NCBI RefSeq assembly: GCF_900109775.1
Contig: NZ_FOAX01000001.1
Span: 1 to 64,000 of the forward strand
DNA from: Pseudoxanthomonas sp. GM95
Lineage (GTDB): Bacteria > Pseudomonadota > Gammaproteobacteria > Xanthomonadales > Xanthomonadaceae
Direction: 5' to 3'
DNA: 64,000 nt
Part shown: positions 8,890 to 15,014 of the stretch, one piece after another
Position numbering within the stretch: the first letter of the stretch is position 1
How the letters are laid out: every line of letters begins with the position of its first letter
The notes under the pieces: generated by a model
What the model saw: the letters and a program-made list of their open reading frames with translations, nothing else
The model's database searches: none
Told to the model about the DNA's origin: nothing
Program-made: the position numbers and the translations under genes

Positions 8890-9016
8890 TGGGGTTGCAG
8901 GAACTCCTTCGCACGCCCAGCGCGCGCCGAGCTGCACTCAGCGCCAACCGGCAAATCTTTCTTGCAATTGTTTCTGATGCCGCGAAACGCGACAACCAAA
9001 TCTTCCTGCAACCCCA
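8890..9016 (-). ncRNA. Retron msr-msd RNA, Ec67-like
   Basis: This 127-nt RNA on the minus strand lies 20 bases upstream of the RT gene. It is bounded by a perfect 14-bp inverted repeat (8890-8903 and 9003-9016), the a1/a2 repeats that retron RNAs need for priming. After a1 comes an msr hairpin with 6-bp stem (8979-8984/8988-8993, loop of three). An msd hairpin with an 8-bp stem follows (8924-8931/8937-8944, one G.U pair, 5-nt loop). The 3' part reads GTGCGAAGGAGTTCCTGCA, which agrees closely with my memory of the Ec67 RNA end. The branching guanosine is expected just inside a1. A -10-like TATGTT sits about 6 bases before the 5' end; the exact ends are inferred from the repeat. Confidence 0.88.
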
Positions 9017-9110
9017 GTGTCAACATAGCTCAAAAATGTGTGAGGCGCGAGGATGAGGAGATGTTTGATTACGATGGCGCTCTGGAGATGTTTGGCAGCA
9101 TTCGACCCCG

Positions 9111-10292
9111 TTAGCCTGTAGATGGTGGGCGGTCTAGTCGTTCAACTACAGCGCTGGCGCGGAAGAGCCGGTTGTACTTTCCTACGCCAACTACTTGAAC
9201 CATCCCGTGATCGACCAAGTGATTGAGCGCGGCGTTGGCCGCCGGTTGTGACACATGCAGCAGCTCCTTGGCGGAGCGCACGCTCAGTATCGGATGTCCA
9301 ATCAGAAGCCGCGGCAACTTGCGCACGGCCGAATCCGACCGGAAACCTGAAAGCTGCTCTTCCCAGCGCGCGGCCAGCGCGATCAAGTCATGCGAAATGG
9401 AGATCGATTCGTCGCACGACTCCACCACTGCCCGGGTGAGCAGGCGGATCCACTGATCCCACTCACCCCGTAGCTGGACCGCCGCCAGCGCGGCGTAGTA
9501 GGCCGGCTTCGCGCGCAGCAGTGCTCCGGAGAGATACAGCGGCGGAAGGCCGCTGGCAACCAGCATCAAAGGCATGAGCAGGCGCCCCACGCGGCCGTTG
9601 CCGTCGTGGTAGGGGTGGATAGTCTCGAACTGGGCATGCGTAATGGCGATCTGCCCGAGCAGAGAGAGCTCTCCATATTCGCCATCGCGCTGCTCGTACT
9701 GCAGCATGCTGCTGGCCAGTTCCTCCATGCATCCCTGGATGTGCTGCGGAGGCGCCGGGACAAACGTTGCATCTTCGATCCGCGCTGTCGGGCCGATCCA
9801 GACCTGGTCCTGCCGGTAGTCGCCGATCGGGAAGCGGCTTTCGTCATCGGCCATAAGCTGACGGTGCAGTTCATTGACCATCGCCAGATCGAGCGCTGCC
9901 CGGCCCTTGGTGCGAATCCGACCCATCCCGTAATCAAGCGCGGCGACGTAGCGCTCGGTGACCCTCACGTCTGCCGGCAGGCCATCAGCGCCACGCGTGG
10001 CCTCGTAGGCCAGCAGGTCACTTAGACTGGAACGTGTTCCTTCGATCTGCGAGCTCGTGACTGCCTCTCGCCTGGCTAGGGTCCTGGTGACCATGTCCGA
10101 GTTCGGCAGATGCTGGACCACGCCCTGCAGTCGCCCTAGCGCTGTCGCGGCTTCGCTAAAGAGTGACTGGTACCTGGCGCCGTCCGGTATCAAGCGCGGC
10201 GTCGGGGGAGCCACGAGAGCGGCGGCGTTCGGGTAGCTGGCAGCTGACACCAAGAATTGCTGGCGATCCGGTGCAATCTGGTTCCGACGCAT
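9111..10292 (-). CDS. Fic-domain AMPylating protein with C-terminal winged helix
   Basis: A 393-residue protein of the Fic family, which transfers AMP from ATP to a Ser, Thr or Tyr of a target protein. The active-site loop HPYHDGNGRVGR at residues 226-237 is intact. The class II inhibitory motif (S/T)xxxE(G/N) is present as S80-x-x-x-E84-G85 in the N-terminal part, so the enzyme is autoinhibited within the same chain. Residues 320-390 form a winged-helix DNA-binding domain, typical of the long bacterial Fic proteins that control their own expression. It has its own promoter region with repeated half-sites (10337-10427). It lies between integrase and retron; a stress or anti-phage role is possible, while the natural target is unknown. 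Confidence 0.9.
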   Translation of the reverse strand: MRRNQIAPDRQQFLVSAASYPNAAALVAPPTPRLIPDGARYQSLFSEAATALGRLQGVVQHLPNSDMVTRTLARREAVTSSQIEGTRSSLSDLLAYEATRGADGLPADVRVTERYVAALDYGMGRIRTKGRAALDLAMVNELHRQLMADDESRFPIGDYRQDQVWIGPTARIEDATFVPAPPQHIQGCMEELASSMLQYEQRDGEYGELSLLGQIAITHAQFETIHPYHDGNGRVGRLLMPLMLVASGLPPLYLSGALLRAKPAYYAALAAVQLRGEWDQWIRLLTRAVVESCDESISISHDLIALAARWEEQLSGFRSDSAVRKLPRLLIGHPILSVRSAKELLHVSQPAANAALNHLVDHGMVQVVGVGKYNRLFRASAVVERLDRPPSTG

Positions 10293-10336
10293 GAGCAGTC
10301 CCTTGAGCGTTAGTCTTATAGACGCGCTCGATTTTG

Positions 10337-10427
10337 ATAAGGATAGTCATCTAACCTTATTTATTGCGCTCGATCAATAAGGATGTCTCCATAGCCTTAT
10401 AATTAAGGGTGGCCTTTATAAGGCTAT
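10337..10427 (-). promoter_or_regulatory. Operator-like array of ATAAGG/CCTTAT half-sites upstream of fic
   Basis: Five copies of a hexamer alternate in orientation: ATAAGG 10337-10342, CCTTAT 10355-10360, ATAAGG 10377-10382, CCTTAT 10395-10400 and ATAAGG 10418-10423. Spacings are 18, 22, 18 and 23 bases. The rightmost pair belongs to a perfect 12-bp inverted repeat (10391-10402/10416-10427). The array is AT-rich and lies in the gap between the fic start and the integrase, so it probably holds the fic promoter. The natural candidate ligand is the winged helix of the Fic protein itself, giving autoregulation. The repeats are seen; the ligand is inferred. Confidence 0.55.
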
Positions 10428-10476
10428 TGCTTTTGTCAGTGGTGAGCAGGCGAGACGAAGGTGCAGGAGATTCGCC

Positions 10477-10578
10477 ATGGATTTGGCTACTCGCCTTGGC
10501 CTGGATGAGCTGGAGCCCTTCAAATGGGAAGAGCCGAGGCGGGCATCGGAACCTCGTATTGCACGGGTGCCTCCATGA
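10477..10578 (+). CDS. Small ORF, possible truncated gene
   Basis: A 33-codon frame with a good ribosome binding site (AGGAG, 7 bases before the ATG) lies just right of the half-site array and runs into the 3' end of the convergent integrase gene. The product begins MDLATRLGLDELEPFKWEEP and matches nothing I know. It could be a real micro-protein sharing the divergent fic promoter, or the stump of a longer gene cut when the integrase arrived. Confidence is low because such short frames occur by chance. Confidence 0.25.
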   Translation: MDLATRLGLDELEPFKWEEPRRASEPRIARVPP

Positions 10579-11647
10579 CGAAGTTCTGCGGCGAAGCGGC
10601 GCGCTGGCGGTCTCGATACAGGTTCTGGGGGCGCAGGTGGGTATAGCGCTTGAGCATCTTCCAGTCCCGATGGCCCGTGACCAGCGCGACCTGCTCGATT
10701 CTCAGCCCAGACTCAAATAGGCGGCTCGTCGCCTCGTGTCTCAAATCGTGGAAGTGGAGGTTCTCGATCTTGAGTTCCTTGCAGGCGCGGCGGAAGGCGG
10801 CGCCCACTGAGCGCGGGTTGTAAGGAAAGATCAGGTCGCCGAGGGGGACGTATTTGCGCTGGATGCGGATCAGGCGCAGGGCGTCCAGGCCCCCGACGTT
10901 GAGCAGCGGCACCCATTGGTCGTTGCCGTCCTTCTCCCGCGGGTCTTTTCGGTCCTGGACCAGAACGACGCGCTGTTCTGTGTCCACCTTGCTCCAGCAG
11001 ATCCTGCAGATCTCTTCCTGCCGCATCGCGCTGGCGATCGCGAACCGCACGATGCGCGCCAGGGGGATCAGGGACTGGGGTTTGGCATCCAGGTAGTCAA
11101 GGAGGCGTTTTAGCTCCAGCTTGGTTGGGCGGCGATCGCGCGCGCGCGACTTGCCGATCAGTCCCAGGCGCTTGAGCGCCACGCGCGCCAGATCGACCGG
11201 TTGCACGTCGACATCGATCCCGTGCACGGCTGCGGCGTGCGTCAGTACCAACTTCAGGTACCCGATGTCGGAGCTGAGGGTGACCGGCCCAGCCCCCTCC
11301 CGGGCCCGGTCCTTTCCGAACTGAATCAGGCACTCGCGCGTCAGTCCCTTGAGCTTGACCTCGCCGAGTTGATCCTTGAGCGCGTTCAGCGTGAATCGCT
11401 TGGAGCGGCGTAGTACCTTGCCCACTTCGCGCATGTCTTCGATGTGTAGATCCACTAGGTGCGCAAAAGTGGTCGGGGTGGCCTGACCTCGGCGGCGCGG
11501 CGTCCGGCCCAGATCGACCTCACGCTCGGCCGCGGTAGCCCACTTGCGGGCATCTTCATGGCGCAGGAAAGTCTCGCTCGCATACGATTGCTTGCGTCGG
11601 ACTTGGACTCGCCATCTACCGGATGGAAGCTGGGTGATCGTCGCCAT
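10520..11647 (-). CDS. Tyrosine-type integrase, dusA-associated family
   Basis: A 375-residue site-specific recombinase. The N-terminal part (GRWRVQVRRK) is the usual arm-binding domain, followed by a SAM-like core-binding domain and the catalytic domain, with Arg in SAMRQEE, HDLRH, the GHRDW histidine and the tyrosine in KRYTHL all present. The start at 11647 was chosen because the upstream extension to 11866 would run through the repeat cluster and into dusA. The gene is divergent from dusA, separated by 130 bases, exactly the arrangement described for integrases of islands and prophages that insert into the 5' end of dusA. It appears intact, so excision may still be possible. No excisionase gene is recognised nearby. 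Confidence 0.93.
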   Translation of the reverse strand: MATITQLPSGRWRVQVRRKQSYASETFLRHEDARKWATAAEREVDLGRTPRRRGQATPTTFAHLVDLHIEDMREVGKVLRRSKRFTLNALKDQLGEVKLKGLTRECLIQFGKDRAREGAGPVTLSSDIGYLKLVLTHAAAVHGIDVDVQPVDLARVALKRLGLIGKSRARDRRPTKLELKRLLDYLDAKPQSLIPLARIVRFAIASAMRQEEICRICWSKVDTEQRVVLVQDRKDPREKDGNDQWVPLLNVGGLDALRLIRIQRKYVPLGDLIFPYNPRSVGAAFRRACKELKIENLHFHDLRHEATSRLFESGLRIEQVALVTGHRDWKMLKRYTHLRPQNLYRDRQRAASPQNFVMEAPVQYEVPMPASALPI

Positions 11648-11649
11648 TT

Positions 11650-11739
11650 CGTGTGCGCTCCGTGTGCAATGGGGCGTCGTAGTAGGGCGTTTTGGGGCGA
11701 AAACCAGTGCACACGAGCGTGCACACGAGCGTGCACACG
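11650..11739. repeat. Short direct repeats between integrase and dusA
   Basis: On the plus strand GTGCACACGAGC occurs twice in tandem (11707-11718, 11719-11730) and a third partial copy GTGCACACG follows at 11731-11739. The related word CGTGTGC, in the opposite sense, occurs at 11650-11656 and 11661-11667. Such clusters beside an integrase gene are typical of arm-type binding sites for integrase or excisionase, or of an operator for the integrase promoter. Confidence 0.55.
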
Positions 11740-11777
11740 GCCTGTTCATGCTATTGATTTTACGAGATAAGTGACTG

Positions 11778-11840
11778 ATGTACAACGGGAAAAAATTGTC
11801 CGTGGCTCCTATGATGGACTGGACCGACCGGCATTGCCGG
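11778..11840 (+). other. Right attachment site of the island at the 5' end of dusA (approximate)
   Basis: Islands with this integrase family recombine within the first codons of dusA, in the stretch encoding SVAPMMDWTDRHCR. Here that stretch begins at 11799, and the codons before it, together with the promoter, are expected to come from the island and restore the gene. The exact crossover cannot be fixed without the second copy, which I did not find in the window. Confidence 0.5.
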
Positions 11841-12758
11841 GCGTTCCACCGCGTGCTGGCGCCCAACGCGCTGCTCTACACCGAGATGGTCCATGCCAAC
11901 GCGGTACTGCAGGGCGATCGCGAGCGGCTGTTGGGTTTCGATGCGGTTGAGCATCCGGTTGCCCTGCAATTGGGTGGCAGCGATCCCGAACGCCTGGCCG
12001 CAGCCACGCGGGTGGGCGAGGAATTCGGCTATGACGAGGTCAACCTCAACGTCGGCTGCCCGTCCGATCGCGTGCAGGCCGGGCGCTTTGGCGCCTGCCT
12101 GATGAAGGAGCCTTCGCTGGTGGCCGAATGCATCGCCGCCATGCGCGAAGCCGTCGCGATCCCGGTCACGGTGAAGTGCCGGCTGGGCGTGGACGAGCTC
12201 GAGGACTATGACCACTTCGCTGGCTTCATCGACACCATCGCCGCGACCGGCTGCGACACCTTCATCGTGCATGCGCGCAAGGCCTGGCTCGATGGCCTGT
12301 CGCCGAAGGAAAACCGCGAGATCCCGCCGCTGCGCTACGAATGGGCCTACCAGCTCAAGCGCGAGCGCCCGCAGCTCAACATCTCGCTCAACGGCGGCAT
12401 CACCACGCTGGAGGCGATCGACACGCATCTGGGTGCAGTCGATGCGGTGATGCTGGGGCGCAGCGCATATCACGATCCATACTTCCTGCATTGCGCCGAC
12501 GCGCACCTGGCCGGCACCGCGTTGCGCCCGCGCGCCGAGCTGCTGCGCGCGCTGCAGCCGTACGTCGAAGCGGCGCTGGCCCGCGGCGTGGCGCTCAAGC
12601 ACATCACGCGCCACGTGCTGGGCCTGTTCGCCGGCCAGCCCGGTGGCCGCCAGTTCCGTCAGATCCTGAGCGAAGGCGCGCACAAGCCGGGCGCAGACTG
12701 GTCGCTGGTCGAGCGCGCGCTGGACGCCACCGACGCTGCCCTGGCCAGCGCGGCCTGA
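11778..12758 (+). CDS. dusA: tRNA-dihydrouridine(20/20a) synthase DusA
   Basis: This 326-residue flavoenzyme reduces uridines 20 and 20a in the D-loop of tRNAs with NADPH. The TIM barrel carries SVAPMMDWTDRHCR near the start, the catalytic cysteine in LNVGCPSDRVQ at about residue 94, and an FMN phosphate site at LNGGI and MLGRSAY. The C-terminal helical domain with HITRHVLGLF is complete. The first seven residues differ from what I would expect of chromosomal xanthomonad DusA and are probably contributed by the integrated island, which also supplies the promoter. The reading frame is intact, so the host keeps the enzyme despite the insertion. Confidence 0.97.
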   Translation: MYNGKKLSVAPMMDWTDRHCRAFHRVLAPNALLYTEMVHANAVLQGDRERLLGFDAVEHPVALQLGGSDPERLAAATRVGEEFGYDEVNLNVGCPSDRVQAGRFGACLMKEPSLVAECIAAMREAVAIPVTVKCRLGVDELEDYDHFAGFIDTIAATGCDTFIVHARKAWLDGLSPKENREIPPLRYEWAYQLKRERPQLNISLNGGITTLEAIDTHLGAVDAVMLGRSAYHDPYFLHCADAHLAGTALRPRAELLRALQPYVEAALARGVALKHITRHVLGLFAGQPGGRQFRQILSEGAHKPGADWSLVERALDATDAALASAA

Positions 12759-12777
12759 TGCGTCCGGAGCCGACCGC

Positions 12778-13689
12778 TTGATCACCCGCGATCCGCAGGC
12801 CTTCCTCGCCCTGGCCCAGACGCTGCGGCCCGATGCCGGCCCGGCGACGGCGCGCGGCGCGTTCCTGGTGTCGCCCGACGGCTTCGCCCGCGCGGCCGAA
12901 TCGGCCCGCGACAACGTCTACATGGCGCAGGACGGCTTCGATGCCGCCGCCGCCCTGGCCGAACACCGCGCGCTGCACCAGGCGCTGTCGGCGCAGCTGC
13001 CGGTGGTGACCTTCGCCGGCGATGCGGCCACGCCGGATGCGTTGTTCCCCAACAACGTGTTCGCCACCGCGCCGGGGCGGGTGATCGTCGGCCGGATGCG
13101 CCATCCCGTCCGCCAGCGCGAGGCGCAACGCGCCGACATCCGCGGGTTCTTCACCGGCGTGCTGGGCTACGCCGAACATGACCTCTCCATCCAGCCGCAC
13201 GCCTGCGAGCTGACCGGATCGCTGGCGATCGATCGCGCCCGCGGGATCGGCTTCTGCGGGCTGTCCGAACGCTGCAACCTGGAAGGCGCGGCGTTGATGC
13301 ACGCCGCCTTCGGCCTGCGCGCGACCTTCGTGTTCGACCTGGCGCCGGGCGAATACCACACCAACGTGGTCCTGGCCCTGCTGGCCAGCCGCGCCGCGCT
13401 GGTCTGCCCAGATGGCCTGGCCGCGCCACAGCCGGTCCTGGACGTGCTGCAGGCGCTCTACGGCCCGCACGTGATCGTGCTCTCGCCGGCCGAGAAGCGG
13501 GCTTTCGCCGGCAATGCGATCAGCCTGACGCCTGACGCGGTCTGGATGAGCGGCGGTGCCGCCGCCGGCCTGAGCCAGGGCAGCCACGCCGCGCTGGCCG
13601 CCGCGGGCCTGACGGTGCACGGCGTGCCACTGCCGGCGACCGAGGCCGCAGGCGGCTCGCTGAGGTGCTGCGTGGGCGAGATTTTCTGA
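12778..13689 (+). CDS. Amidinotransferase/arginine deiminase-related hydrolase (CtlX-like)
   Basis: A 303-residue protein of the guanidino-group-modifying superfamily (arginine deiminase, dimethylarginine hydrolase, amidinotransferase). The fold signature FPNNVF lies near residue 90, a histidine occurs in PGEYHTNVVLAL near 190, and the nucleophilic cysteine is in GGSLRCCVGEIF at the very end, where DDAH and CtlX enzymes have theirs. Likely substrates are arginine, citrulline or methylated arginines; the exact one cannot be read from the sequence. It starts with TTG at 12778, 19 bases after dusA on the same strand, with GGAG about 10 bases upstream, so it may share dusA transcripts. An ATG at 12758 is out of frame. 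Confidence 0.85.
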   Translation: MITRDPQAFLALAQTLRPDAGPATARGAFLVSPDGFARAAESARDNVYMAQDGFDAAAALAEHRALHQALSAQLPVVTFAGDAATPDALFPNNVFATAPGRVIVGRMRHPVRQREAQRADIRGFFTGVLGYAEHDLSIQPHACELTGSLAIDRARGIGFCGLSERCNLEGAALMHAAFGLRATFVFDLAPGEYHTNVVLALLASRAALVCPDGLAAPQPVLDVLQALYGPHVIVLSPAEKRAFAGNAISLTPDAVWMSGGAAAGLSQGSHAALAAAGLTVHGVPLPATEAAGGSLRCCVGEIF

Positions 13690-13821
13690 GCGATTCACGG
13701 GCCTGAATCGCGTCATCAACCTGTTCAGAAAGTTCAGAGCCAATTCACTGCGCGGCGCCAAGACTGGCGGTCCATCCTTGATCCGGAGTGTCGGCAGCGG
13801 TTCATCCAGCTTTGGAAAGTT

Positions 13822-13838
13822 CCGTTACGATTCCGTTA
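13822..13838 (+). promoter_or_regulatory. Direct hexamer repeat resembling a PhoP box
   Basis: CCGTTA occurs at 13822-13827 and 13833-13838, the 6-5-6 spacing typical of PhoP-type OmpR-family boxes. A second pair, TTCAGA at 13724-13729 and 13733-13738, has 9-base spacing. The first pair overlaps the start codon of the next gene, which is an unusual place for an activator site, so the assignment is weak. Confidence 0.2.
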
Positions 13839-14257
13839 TGGCCATTGCGTCTCTCCCGTTTCGTCGTCTGACCCTTGCGATCGCGTGCTGCGTCGCCGGT
13901 TCGGCGTGGGCGCAGCAGGGGCCGCCGGACGGCGGTTCCCCGCAGGGCGCGTGGCCGCCGAACAGCGGGCAGATGCCGCGCGGCGGCTTCGATGACGATG
14001 CCGCGGGTTCGCGCAACGCGGCCGCCGATGCGGTCCGTCGTGCGCAGGCCGCGAGCGGAGGGCGCGTCCTGGGCGCCGAGCGCGTTCAGTTTGACGGGCG
14101 CGACATCATGCGGGTCAAGGTGATGGATGAGAGCGGCCGCGTCCGCTACATGGACGACGATCCGTCCAACCGGAGCCGCCAGCGACGCGGTGGCGGAGCT
14201 GAACGAAACGACATGCCTTCGCAGCGTCTACGCGGGCCTAACCCCCCGAGACCGTAA
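13838..14257 (+). CDS. Secreted PepSY-like protein preceding PhoPQ
   Basis: About 139 residues from the ATG at 13838 with a clear signal peptide (LTLAIACCVAGSAWA, cleavage before QQ). A Gly/Pro-rich linker follows, then a short domain (residues 65-115: NAAADAVRRAQAASGGRVLGAERV to VKVMDESGRVRYMDDDP). Its pattern, a helix then a strand with VLGAERV and RVKV, resembles PepSY-type domains often encoded next to two-component systems. The tail is basic and rich in Arg. It lies 73 bases upstream of phoP on the same strand and is probably co-regulated. A periplasmic modulator of the sensor kinase is a reasonable guess, but nothing in the sequence proves it. Confidence 0.7.
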   Translation: MAIASLPFRRLTLAIACCVAGSAWAQQGPPDGGSPQGAWPPNSGQMPRGGFDDDAAGSRNAAADAVRRAQAASGGRVLGAERVQFDGRDIMRVKVMDESGRVRYMDDDPSNRSRQRRGGGAERNDMPSQRLRGPNPPRP

Positions 14258-14330
14258 TCTGAACGGAATGGCGCCCGGTTCATCCGCCGCCTTCCTTCAA
14301 GACACCGCCATCTATTTTTAGGGAGAGCCC

Positions 14331-15014
14331 ATGCGCATTCTGCTGGTCGAAGACGAAGCACCCCTGCGTGAAACCCTTGCCGCGCGCCTGAAGCGCGAAG
14401 GTTTCGCGGTCGACGCCGCCCAGGATGGCGAGGAAGGCCTGTACATGGGTCGCGAGGTGCCGTTCGACGTCGGCATCATCGACCTGGGCCTGCCGAAGAT
14501 GTCGGGCATGGAGCTGATCAAGGCGCTGCGCGATGAGGGCAAGAAATTCCCCGTGCTGATCCTGACTGCGCGTTCGAGCTGGCAGGACAAGGTCGAGGGC
14601 CTCAAGCAGGGCGCCGACGATTATCTGGTCAAGCCGTTCCATGTCGAAGAGCTGCTGGCGCGCGTCAACGCGCTGCTGCGCCGCGCTGCCGGCTGGTCCA
14701 AGCCCACGCTGGAATGCGGCCCGGTCGCGCTGGATCTGGCCGCGCAAACGGTCAGCGTCAACGGCAGCAACGTCGACCTGACCAGCTACGAGTACAAGGT
14801 GCTCGAATACCTGATGATGCACGCCGGCGAGCTGGTCTCGAAGGCCGACCTCACCGAGCACATCTACCAGCAGGACTTCGACCGCGACTCCAACGTGCTG
14901 GAGGTCTTCATCGGCCGCCTGCGCAAGAAGCTCGATGCCGATGGCGCGCTCAAGCCCATCGAGACCGTGCGTGGTCGCGGCTACCGCTTCGCCATCCCGC
15001 GCAACGAGGGCTAA
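14331..15014 (+). CDS. phoP: OmpR-family response regulator PhoP
   Basis: A 227-residue response regulator. The receiver domain has the acidic pair Glu7-Asp8, phospho-acceptor Asp51 in IIDLGLP and Lys in DYLVKPF. The C-terminal winged helix (residues 125-220) ends in ETVRGRGYRFAIP, typical of OmpR/PhoB proteins. Overall sequence and the pairing with the next gene agree with xanthomonad PhoP, which controls responses to low Mg2+ and cationic peptides. GGGAG lies about 8 bases before the ATG. The stop overlaps the kinase start (TAATG), so the pair is translationally coupled. Confidence 0.9.
   Translation: MRILLVEDEAPLRETLAARLKREGFAVDAAQDGEEGLYMGREVPFDVGIIDLGLPKMSGMELIKALRDEGKKFPVLILTARSSWQDKVEGLKQGADDYLVKPFHVEELLARVNALLRRAAGWSKPTLECGPVALDLAAQTVSVNGSNVDLTSYEYKVLEYLMMHAGELVSKADLTEHIYQQDFDRDSNVLEVFIGRLRKKLDADGALKPIETVRGRGYRFAIPRNEG

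Noticed and set aside
8870-8995. 42-residue N-terminal extension of the retron RT
   Set aside because: It would be translated from the msr-msd RNA, where retron RNAs are non-coding; the ATG at 8869 matches the start of known retron RT alignments.
12758-12781. ATG at 12758 as start of the amidinotransferase
   Set aside because: This frame meets a stop after seven codons; the true gene starts with TTG at 12778.
12604-13761. Long minus-strand open frame of 385 codons opposite the amidinotransferase
   Set aside because: It is a shadow of a GC-rich coding frame; composition is Arg/Gly/Ala-rich without motifs, while the plus strand encodes a complete known family.
14714-15013. N-terminal extension of the sensor kinase into phoP
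   Set aside because: It overlaps phoP almost fully in another frame and has no kinase-related sequence; the coupled ATG at 15014 is natural.
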